Shown: positions 34,919 to 43,827, counted from the first letter of the stretch. The stretch: 64,000 nt of DNA from Flavobacteriaceae bacterium (GCA_028284745.1 JANQRC010000064.1:1-64000); one strand, 5' to 3'. Notes: generated by a model not told the origin, from the sequence alone. Numbers and translations are program-made.

Positions 34919-34987
34919 GTCATTCCGTACTTGTTACGGAATCCATTGTTATGGCATTCTATCGATTCCTGCCTGCGCAGGAACGAC
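34919..34987. repeat. MITE/REP-like palindromic element between hisF and hisIE
   Basis: A 69-bp segment bounded by imperfect inverted ends (GTCATTCC at the left, GGAACGAC at the right). It contains two small hairpins: CCGTA/TACGG around 34925-34939 and CCTGC/GCAGG around 34968-34981. Sequences of the type 'GTCATTCC...GCAGGAA' are scattered in many bacterial genomes as non-coding repeats. Here it sits inside the his operon. Confidence 0.55.
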
Positions 34988-34990
34988 AAC

Positions 34991-35746
34991 CTAGAGTCTA
35001 ACAGGTATCTTGTTTTTCTTTAGTTCTTCTTTCAGGTCTCTGATCTCCATTTCTTTGAAGTGGAAAACACTCGCGGCCAATGCAGCATCTGCCTTTCCAT
35101 TGATAAAGGTATCTATAAAATGCTGTTTCGTTCCCGCACCTCCGGATGCGATGATCGGGATGTTCACCAGACTGGAGAGTTTCGTGAGCGCCTTGTTGGC
35201 AAAACCATTCTTTGTGCCATCATGGTCCATCGAAGTAAAGAGGATCTCGCCAGCACCGCGTTGTTCTACCTCCTTGGCCCACTCAAACAAGTCTAATTCA
35301 GTAGGTACCTTGCCTCCTACCAGATGTACTTTCCATCGACCATCGACCTGTTTGGCATCGATGGCGACCACAATACACTGACTGCCAAACTTGGCCACCA
35401 AGTCATTGATCAGCTGTGGATCCTTTACTGCAGAGGAGTTGATGGATATCTTGTCGGCTCCGCATTTTAGCAACATGTCCACATCTTCTATCGAGCTGAT
35501 CCCGCCACCGACGGTAAAGGGAATATTGACCTTCTCGGCAACACGGAGCACAAGCTCTGCTAAGGTCTTACGTTTTTCTTCAGTTGCTGAAATATCAAGA
35601 AAAACCAGCTCGTCGGCACCTTCTTGGGCATAGATCCCGGCCAACTCTACTGGGTCGCCAGCATCTCTGAGTTCTACAAAGTTCACACCCTTCACGGTGC
35701 GGCCGTCCTTGATGTCAAGACAAGGTATGATTCGTTTAGTGAGCAT
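34991..35746 (-). CDS. hisF: Imidazole glycerol phosphate synthase, cyclase subunit
   Basis: A 251-residue (beta-alpha)8 barrel. With HisH it forms imidazole glycerol phosphate and AICAR from PRFAR and ammonia. The catalytic Asp of strand 1 is in [19 protein letters not shown], and the second catalytic Asp is expected in [11 protein letters not shown]. The phosphate-binding repeats are VGGGISS and IIASGGAG. It lies 81 bp after the DinB-like gene, which itself overlaps hisA. Confidence 0.96.
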   Translation of the reverse strand: MLTKRIIPCLDIKDGRTVKGVNFVELRDAGDPVELAGIYAQEGADELVFLDISATEEKRKTLAELVLRVAEKVNIPFTVGGGISSIEDVDMLLKCGADKISINSSAVKDPQLINDLVAKFGSQCIVVAIDAKQVDGRWKVHLVGGKVPTELDLFEWAKEVEQRGAGEILFTSMDHDGTKNGFANKALTKLSSLVNIPIIASGGAGTKQHFIDTFINGKADAALAASVFHFKEMEIRDLKEELKKNKIPVRL

Positions 35747-35827
35747 AATTTAAATTTTAGAATGACGAATGTAAAATTATGGGCCGTCTAAAAGTCGCTT
35801 TCTCACAGTCTTCTAGATTCGTAATTA

Positions 35828-36340
35828 CTATTCGTTTTTAATATTTAGGTCGAAACCATCATAAAAGCCCAGTTGCTGGTCGTTGAGTTGCTTCACCCAA
35901 AAAGCGACCTGCCCGGTATGATACGAGTAATGCTCTACCACGTGCATCACGATACCAATGCCTGAGAGTTGAAAGCCTTGTACGCTACGCACTTTCACCA
36001 AAGTTTCTAAAGAGGTATCTTGGATGGTTTGCTTGGCTTTTGCTACCGTAAACTCTAGCTTATCCAGCAACTGCGTCTTCGTGTATCCTTCTCGTGTTCC
36101 AAACTCCATATCTCTGGTTCTGGTATCGGATAGCGCCCCTAGTGAAGCGATGGCATACTGCGTAATGTTTCCGCAGAGGTGTAAAATAAGGTTTCCTATT
36201 GAGTTCGAGTTTTCGTTTGGTCGCTTCCAGACCATCTCGTCATCAATATCTTGCAAAGCCTTGTTGACCATACGTGTGCTCTCGTCCAAACGATACAGTG
36301 CATTTTTCTTGAATTCTGATAGTATCTGCTCTTCCATCAT
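35828..36340 (-). CDS. DinB-like protein embedded in the his operon
   Basis: A 170-residue DinB-superfamily protein starting [20 protein letters not shown]. The metal-ligand His residues fit [12 protein letters not shown] (about residue 52) and the C-terminal [19 protein letters not shown]. Its ATG overlaps the hisA stop in an ATGA junction; upstream extension of the frame would run into hisA and is rejected. The coupling implies that it is made in step with HisA, but no DinB protein has a known place in histidine synthesis. The role is unknown: thiol transferase, metal protein or passenger gene. Confidence 0.82.
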   Translation of the reverse strand: MMEEQILSEFKKNALYRLDESTRMVNKALQDIDDEMVWKRPNENSNSIGNLILHLCGNITQYAIASLGALSDTRTRDMEFGTREGYTKTQLLDKLEFTVAKAKQTIQDTSLETLVKVRSVQGFQLSGIGIVMHVVEHYSYHTGQVAFWVKQLNDQQLGFYDGFDLNIKNE

Positions 36341-37062
36341 TGTTGAAGTATGAACTGTTCGAGTTGTTTCATTTGGATACGACCCTCGTAAATAGCCTTT
36401 CCTATGATGGCACCTTCGCAACCTAATTGAGCCAGTCTTGGCAGTTCATCGAATTCAGAGATGCCGCCCGAAGCGATCAATTTGATTCCGGGCGTCTCTC
36501 TGAGAATGCGCTCATAGAGTTGAAAAGAAGGTCCTTGTAGCATGCCATCCTTGCTAATGTCTGTACAAATTACGTAATGCACACCCTTGCTTTGGTACTG
36601 TCGAATAAATGGCATCAAGGCTTCCTCTGACTCTTCCAACCAACCGGAAACAGCTATCTTTTCATCTTTCGCATCAGCACCAAGAATGATCCTTTCGGCA
36701 CCGTATTTCAGTAACCATCCTAAGAACACATCAGGTTCTTTTACCGCGATGCTGCCACCTGTGATTTGTTGAGCACCGCTATCGAAGGCGATGTGCAGGT
36801 CCTCATCCGATTTTAGTCCGCCGCCAAAATCAATATTCAAGTTTGTTCTTGAGGCAATCTGTTCAAGTATTCTATAGTTGACGATGTGCTTACTCTTAGC
36901 ACCATCTAGGTCTACCAAATGTAGGTATTGAATACCATGGTCCTCAAACATTTTGGCAACCTCCAAAGGGTCTTCATTGTACACCTTCTTGGTATCATAA
37001 TCTCCTTTAGCCAAGCGTACACACTTACCGTCGATGACGTCTATAGCTGGGATGATTCTCAT
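36337..37062 (-). CDS. hisA: ProFAR isomerase
   Basis: A 241-residue (beta-alpha)8 barrel performing the Amadori rearrangement of ProFAR to PRFAR. The catalytic Asp8 lies in [21 protein letters not shown], and the second Asp is in [17 protein letters not shown]. The phosphate loops are IDFGGGLKS and LIASGGISE. It overlaps hisH by four bases upstream and the DinB-like gene by four bases downstream. Confidence 0.95.
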   Translation of the reverse strand: MRIIPAIDVIDGKCVRLAKGDYDTKKVYNEDPLEVAKMFEDHGIQYLHLVDLDGAKSKHIVNYRILEQIASRTNLNIDFGGGLKSDEDLHIAFDSGAQQITGGSIAVKEPDVFLGWLLKYGAERIILGADAKDEKIAVSGWLEESEEALMPFIRQYQSKGVHYVICTDISKDGMLQGPSFQLYERILRETPGIKLIASGGISEFDELPRLAQLGCEGAIIGKAIYEGRIQMKQLEQFILQQ

Positions 37063-37643
37063 GATAAGGCTAAAAAGTCTTTAAGGATCTGTGCGCCGGC
37101 ATCGCTACTCTTCTCTGGGTGAAACTGAACGCCATAAAAATTATCTTTTTGCAAGGCCGAGCTGTAGACGACCCCGTAGTCGGTCTTTGCGATGGTTTCT
37201 TTGCAGAGCGGGGCATAAAAGCTATGCACGAGATACATGTACTCGTTATCACCAACACCATCGAACAGTTGAGACTTTAGGTCATAGATCTGATTCCAAC
37301 CGATCTGTGGTACTTTCATTCCGCTATTGAATTTCAGGACGTTCACATCAAAAATGCCCAAACCTTTTGTATTCCCTTCTTCAGAAGAATTGCACATGAG
37401 CTGCATGCCCAAGCAAATGCCTAACACTGGTTGTTTGAGTTCTGGGATCAAGCTATCGATGTCTGTTGCACGTAATTTACTCATCGCGCTACTGGCTTCA
37501 CCAACGCCAGGAAATATAACTTTGTCGGCACTTTTGATCTCTTCCGGGTCTGAAGATAATACCGATTGGTATCCTAGTCTTTGGACTGCAAACTGAATAC
37601 TTTGGATATTACCAGCGCCATAGTCTATGATCACTATTTTCAT
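37059..37643 (-). CDS. hisH: Imidazole glycerol phosphate synthase, glutaminase subunit
   Basis: A 194-residue class I glutamine amidotransferase that supplies ammonia to HisF. The nucleophile Cys is in [18 protein letters not shown] (about residue 78). The His-Glu pair is in [17 protein letters not shown] near the C-terminus, and the oxyanion strand is [11 protein letters not shown] at the start. Its start abuts the hisB stop, with a one-base overlap. Confidence 0.95.
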   Translation of the reverse strand: MKIVIIDYGAGNIQSIQFAVQRLGYQSVLSSDPEEIKSADKVIFPGVGEASSAMSKLRATDIDSLIPELKQPVLGICLGMQLMCNSSEEGNTKGLGIFDVNVLKFNSGMKVPQIGWNQIYDLKSQLFDGVGDNEYMYLVHSFYAPLCKETIAKTDYGVVYSSALQKDNFYGVQFHPEKSSDAGAQILKDFLALS

Positions 37644-38779
37644 TACAGCATTCCTTTTGTGGATGGAAGGATCATTTTATCAGCATCTCTTTTCACTGCC
37701 GCTTTGATCGCTTTAGCAAGTGCTTTGAAGATTGCTTCGATCTTGTGATGTTCATTTGTGCCTTCGGCTTTGATATTCAAGTTGGCCTTGGCACCATCGG
37801 TAAACGATTTAAAGAAATGAAAGAACATTTCAGTAGGCATCTTACCTATCATCTCGCGATTGAAGTCTGCTTCCCAGACCAGCCAATTGCGCCCACCAAA
37901 ATCGATACTCACTCGGGCCAGGCAATCATCCATAGGCAGACAAAAACCATAGCGCTCAATGCCTAACTTATCGCCCAATGCTTTGTAGAAGACCTCGCCC
38001 AAAGCTATGGCAGTGTCTTCGATCGTGTGGTGCTCGTCTACCTCTAGGTCGCCCTTTACCTTGATGTCCAAGTCCATTTGACCATGGCGTGCCAGTTGAT
38101 CCAACATATGATCGAAGAAAGCAATACCTGTATCGATGTTGCTTTTTCCTGTCCCATCCAGGTTAAGTAGTATTGAAATATCTGTCTCGTTTGTCTTTCG
38201 CTCAATCGAGACTGTTCTATCTTTCAGCTTCAAAAACTCGTAGATCTCTTGCCAATCGGTGGTCTCTAAAGCGATATAGCCCTCCAACGCAGCGTTGTCA
38301 CTAGCGATCTCATCATCGCCCAACCCTCTATCCTCATTCATAAAAATACCTCTTCCGCCTAGATTCTTAGCTAGCTCAATATCTGTGATACGATCGCCTA
38401 TCACAAAAGAGTTTTCCAGATCATATCGATCGGTAAGATATTGGGTCAGTAAACCTGTATTGGGTTTACGTGTGGGCGCATTGTCTTTGGCAAAGGTCCT
38501 GTCGATAAAAACTTCTGAGAACACCACTCCTTCATTTTCGAAGGATCTCAACACAAAGTTATGTACAGGCCAAAAGGTGTCTTCTGGATACACTTCAGTG
38601 CCAAGGCCGTCTTGGTTGGTGATCATGACCAGTTCAAAATCTAGCTCTTTGGCGATCTTTCCCAAATACGTGAAACACTTTGGGTAGAACTCCAGCTTTT
38701 CAAAAGAGTCTACTTGTTCGTCGGCCGGCTCCTTGATGATAGTGCCATCCCTATCTATGAATATTACTTTTCTAGCCAT
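37643..38779 (-). CDS. hisB: Bifunctional histidinol-phosphatase / imidazoleglycerol-phosphate dehydratase
   Basis: A 378-residue fusion. The N-terminal half (1-165) is a HAD phosphatase with [15 protein letters not shown] and [18 protein letters not shown]. The C-terminal half (about 190-378) is IGP dehydratase with the metal-binding pairs [28 protein letters not shown] and [19 protein letters not shown]. The same fusion occurs in enterobacteria and many Bacteroidota. It follows hisC after three bases. Confidence 0.96.
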   Translation of the reverse strand: MARKVIFIDRDGTIIKEPADEQVDSFEKLEFYPKCFTYLGKIAKELDFELVMITNQDGLGTEVYPEDTFWPVHNFVLRSFENEGVVFSEVFIDRTFAKDNAPTRKPNTGLLTQYLTDRYDLENSFVIGDRITDIELAKNLGGRGIFMNEDRGLGDDEIASDNAALEGYIALETTDWQEIYEFLKLKDRTVSIERKTNETDISILLNLDGTGKSNIDTGIAFFDHMLDQLARHGQMDLDIKVKGDLEVDEHHTIEDTAIALGEVFYKALGDKLGIERYGFCLPMDDCLARVSIDFGGRNWLVWEADFNREMIGKMPTEMFFHFFKSFTDGAKANLNIKAEGTNEHHKIEAIFKALAKAIKAAVKRDADKMILPSTKGML

Positions 38780-38782
38780 GAC

Positions 38783-39826
38783 CTATAAGTTTTGTAAGGC
38801 TTCGATCAATTGTTCATTTTCTTCACTGGCACCTACCGTAAAGCGCAGCGTGTTCTCACAAAGAGGCTGTGTACTGCGGTTTCGCACGACGATCCCTTTT
38901 GCGATCAATTGTTGATATCGCTGGTCGGCATCATCTACTTTTGCCAGGATGAAGTTTGCATCGGATGGAAAGACCTTCTTGACGAAGGGCAACCCTCGCA
39001 ACGCACGCATCAATTCTGTTCTTTCCTCAAGGATCGACTGCACTTCTTGTTCCAAGATCTCTTGCCCTATCACATGAGGCAATGCACGTTCTTGCGTGAG
39101 TTGATTCACATTGTAGGGAGGTTTTATCTTGTTCAGGATGGAAATGATGTCTGCTGAAGCATAACATATTCCTAGTCGGATTCCAGCCAACCCATATGCC
39201 TTCGATAGTGTTTGCGTGATGATCAAGTTGGGATATTTATGAAGCTTTCGGAGCCAACTCTTCTTTTTGGAAAAATCGATGTAAGCTTCATCAATAACAA
39301 CCAGTCCAGGAAATTCTTGAATGATGCTTTTCACCTTTTCCTTCGAAAAACTATTGCCTGTGGGGTTATTGGGCGAACACAAGAACAAAAGCTTGGTGTT
39401 CTTGTCTATGCTCCCAAGAATGTTTTCGAGATCAGGCTGAAAGTTATGGGTCAATAGTACTTCCTTGTTGGTAACAGCATTGGTCTCAGCCAGCACCTTG
39501 TACATTCCGTATGTGGGTGGAAGTGTGATGACGTTGTCTTTGTTGGGCTCGCAAAATGCTCTGAAGATGAGATCCAATACTTCGTCAGAGCCATTGCCCA
39601 GTAGTATCTGTGACTCCAATACTCCTTTTTGTGCAGCCAGCACTGCTTTTAGGCTTCGCTGTTGTGGGTCTGGATAACGATTCACGCCATTGCTGAAAGG
39701 GTTCTCGTTAGCATCAAGAAACACCATATCACGCTGAAAGTCTTTAAACTCGTCGCGCGCTGAGCTGTAGGGCTTCATTTTGGCCACGTTCTCCCTGACT
39801 AGTTCTTTTATGTTGAAATCTTTCAT
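38783..39826 (-). CDS. hisC: Histidinol-phosphate aminotransferase
   Basis: A 347-residue class I/II aminotransferase using PLP. It starts MKDFNIKELVRENVAKMKPYSSARDE. The PLP lysine is in IITQTLSKAYGLAGIRLG near residue 215. DANENPF is near residue 35, and LCSPNNPTGNSF near 143. An upstream in-frame extension to 39874 encodes MTVPSPWGEGQNEEKH, which is a translated intergenic hairpin repeat and not a conserved part of the enzyme. For that reason the ATG at 39826 is chosen. Confidence 0.95.
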   Translation of the reverse strand: MKDFNIKELVRENVAKMKPYSSARDEFKDFQRDMVFLDANENPFSNGVNRYPDPQQRSLKAVLAAQKGVLESQILLGNGSDEVLDLIFRAFCEPNKDNVITLPPTYGMYKVLAETNAVTNKEVLLTHNFQPDLENILGSIDKNTKLLFLCSPNNPTGNSFSKEKVKSIIQEFPGLVVIDEAYIDFSKKKSWLRKLHKYPNLIITQTLSKAYGLAGIRLGICYASADIISILNKIKPPYNVNQLTQERALPHVIGQEILEQEVQSILEERTELMRALRGLPFVKKVFPSDANFILAKVDDADQRYQQLIAKGIVVRNRSTQPLCENTLRFTVGASEENEQLIEALQNL

Positions 39827-39837
39827 ATGCTTCTCCT

Positions 39838-39865
39838 CATTCTGGCCCTCTCCCCAAGGAGAGGG
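39838..39865. repeat. Hairpin repeat between hisD and hisC
   Basis: CCCTCTCC (39846-39853) pairs with GGAGAGGG (39858-39865) across a four-base loop. It is preceded by a CATTCTGG stretch that belongs to the same repeat type. Such 'ccctctcc...ggagaggg' blocks are common intergenic repeats in flavobacterial genomes. Here it fills the 44-bp gap between hisD and hisC and could tune expression of the genes downstream of hisD. Confidence 0.6.
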
Positions 39866-39870
39866 AACTG

Positions 39871-41160
39871 TCAATTGATACCTAACTTTTGAAGTCGCAA
39901 TGTCACAGCATTCTTATGCGCTTGCAAGCCTTCGGCCTCTGCCATTTGCTCAATCGCAGGACCAATATTCTTGATACCTTCCTTCGATATCTTTTGAAAG
40001 GTCATACTTTTCATGAAACTGTCTAAATTCACACCGCTGTATTGCTTTGCATAGCCGTTGGTAGGAAGCGTGTGATTGGTTCCCGATGCATAGTCTCCTG
40101 CACTCTCTGGCGTGTATGTACCTACAAAGACCGAGCCCGCATTCTGGACATGGTCAATGTAGAACTCTTCATTCTTGGTGCAGATAATGAAATGTTCAGG
40201 GCCATACTCGTTGATCAGATCTATGGCAATAGCATCATTTTCCACATATATCGAACGTGAGTTGGCCATGGCTTGCCTTGTTATATCTCTTCTTGGCAAA
40301 ACCACCAATTGCGTTTCGATTTCTTTCTCTACGGCGGCGATCATTTCTCTAGAAGTAGAAACGAGAATCACTTGACTATCTACACCATGCTCTGCTTGAC
40401 TTAGCAAGTCTGAGGCGACAAAGGCCGGGTCGGCAGTCTCATCAGCCACTACGAGCAGTTCACTTGGGCCAGCAGGCATATCGATCGCTACGCCATGGTT
40501 CGTTGCCAATTGCTTGGCAACCGTGACGTATTGATTTCCTGGGCCAAATATCTTATATACCTTTGAAATGCTCTCCGTGCCAAAAGCCATGGCCGCCACT
40601 GCTTGAATACCACCTACCTTGAAGATCTTGGTCACACCACAAAGGTCTGCTGTGTAAAGAATGGCAGCGTTTACAATGCCGTCGCTATCTGGTGGTGTGC
40701 ACAGTACGATTTCGTTGCATCCTGCAAGTTTGGCTGGGATAGCCAACATTAAAATAGTTGAAAAAAGCGGTGCCGTACCTCCAGGAATGTACAACCCCAC
40801 TTTTTGTATGGGTCGCTTTTCTTGCCAACATTGTACTCCGGGACTGGTAGTTAGACTAACTTTCTCCGTGCGTTGTGCAGCATGGAATCGTTCGATATTG
40901 CCCTTGGCCAATTCGATGGCTACTTTCAATTCTTCGGGAACCGAAACAGTAGCCTGCTCGATCTCTTCAATAGAAACCTGTATTTGGCCAAGAGACACCT
41001 TGTCAAATTGTTGCGTATATTTTTGAACAGCAATGTCTCCTTCTTGCTGTACAGCATCAAAGACTCGTTTTACAGTACTTTCGATATCGGCAACAGTCTG
41101 CGTTGGACGTTTTAGAACGGTAGGCCATTCTTCTTTGGGTGGATTGTCATATTGTATCAT
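39871..41160 (-). CDS. hisD: Histidinol dehydrogenase
   Basis: A 429-residue zinc enzyme oxidising histidinol to histidine in two NAD-dependent steps. Family features are PGGTAPLFSTILMLAIPAKLAGC, KIFGPGNQYVTVAKQL, DMPAGPSELLVVADE and the zinc/catalytic region SQAEHGVDSQVILV and GTNHTLPTNGYAKQYSGV. The start ATG overlaps the hisG stop in ATGA form (41160-41157). A longer frame up to 41184 lies within hisG and is not needed. Confidence 0.96.
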   Translation of the reverse strand: MIQYDNPPKEEWPTVLKRPTQTVADIESTVKRVFDAVQQEGDIAVQKYTQQFDKVSLGQIQVSIEEIEQATVSVPEELKVAIELAKGNIERFHAAQRTEKVSLTTSPGVQCWQEKRPIQKVGLYIPGGTAPLFSTILMLAIPAKLAGCNEIVLCTPPDSDGIVNAAILYTADLCGVTKIFKVGGIQAVAAMAFGTESISKVYKIFGPGNQYVTVAKQLATNHGVAIDMPAGPSELLVVADETADPAFVASDLLSQAEHGVDSQVILVSTSREMIAAVEKEIETQLVVLPRRDITRQAMANSRSIYVENDAIAIDLINEYGPEHFIICTKNEEFYIDHVQNAGSVFVGTYTPESAGDYASGTNHTLPTNGYAKQYSGVNLDSFMKSMTFQKISKEGIKNIGPAIEQMAEAEGLQAHKNAVTLRLQKLGIN

Positions 41161-42014
41161 ACCACCATCTTTTCGATTGAACAAACCAAGATTCCTTCAG
41201 CGCCAGCTTCTTTTATACTATCGATGATCTCCCAAAAACGACCTGCATCGATCACAGAATGTACAGAGCTCCACCCTTTCTGTGCCAAAGGCAATACCGT
41301 TGGGCTCCGCATACCGGGCAGTAGATCAATGATGTCGTCCAATTTCTCATTGGGGGCATTCAACAGAACATACTTGTTGGCCCTGCCTTTGAGCACAGCC
41401 TGAAGTCTGAATCGCAAACGCTCTAGAATGTACGTAGCTTCTTTAGACATCTTGGGAGATACTGTCAGTACAGCTTCGCTTTTCAACATCACCTCGACTT
41501 CCTTCAAATTGTTTTTGAACAATGTGCTCCCGCTAGAAACGATGTCACAGATCGCGTCGGCAAGACCAATGTTGGGTGCTATCTCGACCGAACCATTGAT
41601 GATGTGCAAGTCTGCTTTGATTCCTTTTTCAGCAAGAAAGTCATTGACCGTGTTCGGATATGAGGTGGCAATTCGCTTTCCTTGGAAGAACTGGATTCCC
41701 TCATAGGCTGTCGATTTCGGCACGGCCAATGAGACCTTGCATTTGGAGAAGCCCAGCTTCTCGACTATTTCTAGGTCAGTTCCCTTTTCAATGAGCGTAT
41801 TCTCGCCCAAAATGGCAATATCTACCACACCATCTCGCAAATACTGAGGGATGTCTCCATTTCGCAAATAGAAGACTTCCAGCGGGAAGTTACGTGCTGA
41901 AGCCTTCAGTTGGTCTTTACCATTGTCGATGGAGATACCGCAATCTTTTAGCAAGCGAAGTGAATCTTCGTTCAAACGCCCAGATTTCTGGACAGCGATT
42001 TTGATCTTGGTCAT
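41157..42014 (-). CDS. hisG: ATP phosphoribosyltransferase, long form
   Basis: A 285-residue enzyme doing the first, committed step of histidine synthesis. The N-terminal catalytic part has KIAVQKSGRLNEDSLRLLKDCGI and RDGVVDIAILGENTLIEKG. The phosphate-binding loop is DLHIINGSVEIAPNIGLADAICDIVSSGST. The extra C-terminal region (about 210-285) is the regulatory domain of the long form, which binds histidine. First gene of the operon; the attenuator terminator ends 30 bp before its start. Confidence 0.96.
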   Translation of the reverse strand: MTKIKIAVQKSGRLNEDSLRLLKDCGISIDNGKDQLKASARNFPLEVFYLRNGDIPQYLRDGVVDIAILGENTLIEKGTDLEIVEKLGFSKCKVSLAVPKSTAYEGIQFFQGKRIATSYPNTVNDFLAEKGIKADLHIINGSVEIAPNIGLADAICDIVSSGSTLFKNNLKEVEVMLKSEAVLTVSPKMSKEATYILERLRFRLQAVLKGRANKYVLLNAPNEKLDDIIDLLPGMRSPTVLPLAQKGWSSVHSVIDAGRFWEIIDSIKEAGAEGILVCSIEKMVV

Positions 42015-42043
42015 TTTCTTTTTCTAATGCTTGAGCAATTCTA

Positions 42044-42081
42044 GCGAAAACATAAAACCCGCTTGAATGCTCAAACGGGTT
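42044..42081 (-). terminator. Attenuator terminator of the his operon
   Basis: On the minus strand an 11-bp stem (arms 42071-42081 and 42056-42066, with one G-U pair) and a four-base loop are followed by a U-rich tail, between the leader peptide and hisG. Its position before the first gene, after a His-rich leader, marks it as an attenuator. Confidence 0.85.
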
Positions 42082-42111
42082 CTACTTCAAATGTTTATCA
42101 ACACAACACGG

Positions 42112-42168
42112 TCACCTCGCCTGAGACAAGTCAGAAGCATGATGGTGATGTGTATTGTTGTCAAACAT
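42112..42168 (-). CDS. hisL: His operon leader peptide (four consecutive His codons)
   Basis: An 18-codon reading frame on the minus strand, ATG at 42168-42166 and TGA at 42114-42112, encoding MFDNNTHHHHASDLSQAR. The four His codons are CAT CAC CAT CAT at 42150-42139. It lies 13-20 bp after the predicted promoter and 30 bp before the terminator arm. Downstream RNA (42099-42116) can pair in part with the His-codon stretch (UCACC with GGUGA, then ACAC with GUGU), as expected for alternative attenuator folds. By analogy with enterobacterial hisL, ribosome stalling at low His-tRNA should favour read-through. Confidence 0.85.
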   Translation of the reverse strand: MFDNNTHHHHASDLSQAR

Positions 42169-42187
42169 TCTATATTGTTTTCTAGAA

Positions 42188-42219
42188 CAAATTTAAGACA
42201 AACCAATTCAAAAGTGCAA
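42188..42219 (-). promoter_or_regulatory. Promoter of the his operon
   Basis: On the minus strand TTG (42219-42217) and TAAATTTG (42195-42188) are 21 bp apart, matching the Bacteroidota form TTG-N17-23-TAnnTTTG. Transcription would begin near 42181, just before the leader peptide. Confidence 0.6.
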
Positions 42220-42360
42220 GCAGTTGATCACTTTTTTGCGAATAAGGGAGTAAATTATCGTGAAAAATAGTGTTTTGGTATAAATAATAGGAACTACTTT
42301 GCTGTTTGATGAATTCTATTCCATACTTTTAGAAGCAAATAGGAATGTATTGGTCCCCCA

Positions 42361-43221
42361 ATGAAACACTTCTTTTTAGGATTGCTCACTTTTCTTGTTT
42401 GGTCGGTACTCGGTATTGGCCTCTATTCCTATTATATCAATAATATCAGCAACCGTAGCAGAGCAGAGATCACACAGCCTGTTCCTGAGGCAAAGAAGCT
42501 TACTATCGATGATGTACTTGTCCTGTATGGTGGAAATGACTTTTCCATAGATGAGTTGAAGAAAATAAGGGTCATCAAGGGTTCTGATTCCATCATGTTC
42601 ACAGATAGTATCCTTCAGCAAAAACTATTCGACATATTGAATGAGCAGCAGTCCAAGGAAGTATTGCTCACCGGATTCAGTGTTACTGGCGAAACGGACA
42701 CGCTGGGCATCTCACGTTCCAGTAAGCTAAAGGAGATTCTAGTCGATTATGGCTTGAACGAGGATAGGATCTCTACTGCTTCTGAAATTTTAAGAGTAGA
42801 TATGCCCAATGATGTTATAGACGGTGCCGTTGCGCTTCAAGTAAAAGAAATGAGTGCTGAGAAATGGGCAGCCCTGGAAACCGTGATTGCCAACAAAGTA
42901 TTGTATGCAGGTTTTGCATCAAACACCTTTCGTCCGGATAACTCCTTGCAGGCATATGCATTAGAACTGAAGGGATATTTGGAGAAATTCCCATCTAAAA
43001 ATGTGACCATTACAGGTCATACGGATAGTATTGGTGCCGAAGAAGACAACGAATGGATCGGCATGCAGCGCGCTAAGAATGTCATGGGCTACCTGGTCAC
43101 ACATGGCATTTCTGAAGAAAGAATGACTGCCGTTTCAAAAGGAGAGTCAGAACCTGTAGCACCCAACAACACTGTTGAGGGTCAGCGATTGAACAGAAGA
43201 ATAGAAATTAAAGCATATTAA
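42361..43221 (+). CDS. OmpA-family protein with a second, degenerate OmpA-like half
   Basis: A 286-residue envelope protein with one N-terminal membrane segment (about 5-26), probably an uncleaved anchor. The C-terminal domain (about 185-286) is a clear OmpA/MotB peptidoglycan-binding domain: VTITGHTDSIGAEEDNEWIGMQRAKNV and LNRRIEIKAY. Residues 75-150 show a weaker copy of the same pattern (EVLLTGFSVTGETDTLGISRSSKLKEILVDYGLNEDRI) that lacks the usual Asp and Arg context. It should tether the inner membrane to the cell wall. The HHH gene follows after 11 bp and a terminator then closes the unit. Confidence 0.82.
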   Translation: MKHFFLGLLTFLVWSVLGIGLYSYYINNISNRSRAEITQPVPEAKKLTIDDVLVLYGGNDFSIDELKKIRVIKGSDSIMFTDSILQQKLFDILNEQQSKEVLLTGFSVTGETDTLGISRSSKLKEILVDYGLNEDRISTASEILRVDMPNDVIDGAVALQVKEMSAEKWAALETVIANKVLYAGFASNTFRPDNSLQAYALELKGYLEKFPSKNVTITGHTDSIGAEEDNEWIGMQRAKNVMGYLVTHGISEERMTAVSKGESEPVAPNNTVEGQRLNRRIEIKAY

Positions 43222-43232
43222 AACATAATTGA

Positions 43233-43790
43233 ATGTTAGACAAGTTAGCACCTGCATCTATCTCTGAGTATATTTTGCTTTTCTTATTGTGTTCGGTCAG
43301 TTTCTTTGTCGGTTGGTTCTTTGCAAGAGCCTCTATCAGCAAACTAAGAGAAAAAGTAAAAGCCTACGAAAAGGAAAAACAACCCTCTTTTTTGACCGAG
43401 AATGCTTTCAAGGCGGATTCTGAAAATGTAACACATGCGCCCAATGGTATCAAAGCCATCCAAACACGTGGAAGGAGTGGCGCAGTCGTTGGCCAAGAAG
43501 ATATTGAAGAAGAAAAGCTGGCGCAAGCCTTTGACCTTACCTTGCTTGAAGACCTTGATTTTGATAGGCTTGGGAGGGGCGATGCAGAGAGCAAAGACGA
43601 CTTGAAGCTCATCACAGGTGTTGGGCCTTTTGTTGAAGACAAACTTAACAGTATTGGTATCTTCACTTTTGAGCAGATCAGTAGGTTTACTGACGAAGAC
43701 ATCAAAAAGGTCACTGAACTTACCGAGTTCTTCCCAGGTCGTATCGAACGTGATGATTGGGTAAGTCAGGCAAAGAAATTGAAGCGTTGA
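43233..43790 (+). CDS. Membrane-anchored helix-hairpin-helix protein
   Basis: A 185-residue protein with an N-terminal membrane segment (about 10-30, ending WFFARASI), a charged linker and a C-terminal domain of helix-hairpin-helix type: DDLKLITGVGPFVEDKLNSIGIFTFEQISRFTDEDIKKV (about 123-161). Such H3TH-like domains recur in Bacteroidota and phototroph proteins labelled as flap-endonuclease-like 5' nucleases, but no nuclease residues are visible. It may dock onto a nucleic acid or protein partner. It is co-transcribed with the OmpA-type gene. Function unknown. Confidence 0.72.
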   Translation: MLDKLAPASISEYILLFLLCSVSFFVGWFFARASISKLREKVKAYEKEKQPSFLTENAFKADSENVTHAPNGIKAIQTRGRSGAVVGQEDIEEEKLAQAFDLTLLEDLDFDRLGRGDAESKDDLKLITGVGPFVEDKLNSIGIFTFEQISRFTDEDIKKVTELTEFFPGRIERDDWVSQAKKLKR

Positions 43791-43827
43791 GCAAGGAGGC
43801 GCTATGCCTTGCCTCCTTGTTTCTTTT
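43791..43827 (+). terminator. Rho-independent terminator after the OmpA-HHH unit
   Basis: CAAGGAGGC (43792-43800) pairs with GCCTCCTTG (43811-43819) across a ten-base loop, followed by a T-rich tract. It starts right after the stop codon at 43788-43790. Confidence 0.85.

Noticed and set aside
36341-36421. Longer start of the DinB-like gene in the his operon
   Set aside because: The extension lies wholly within hisA; the ATGA overlap at 36340 is the normal coupling form.
39827-39874. Longer hisC start (MTVPSPWGEG...)
   Set aside because: It is the translation of an intergenic hairpin repeat.
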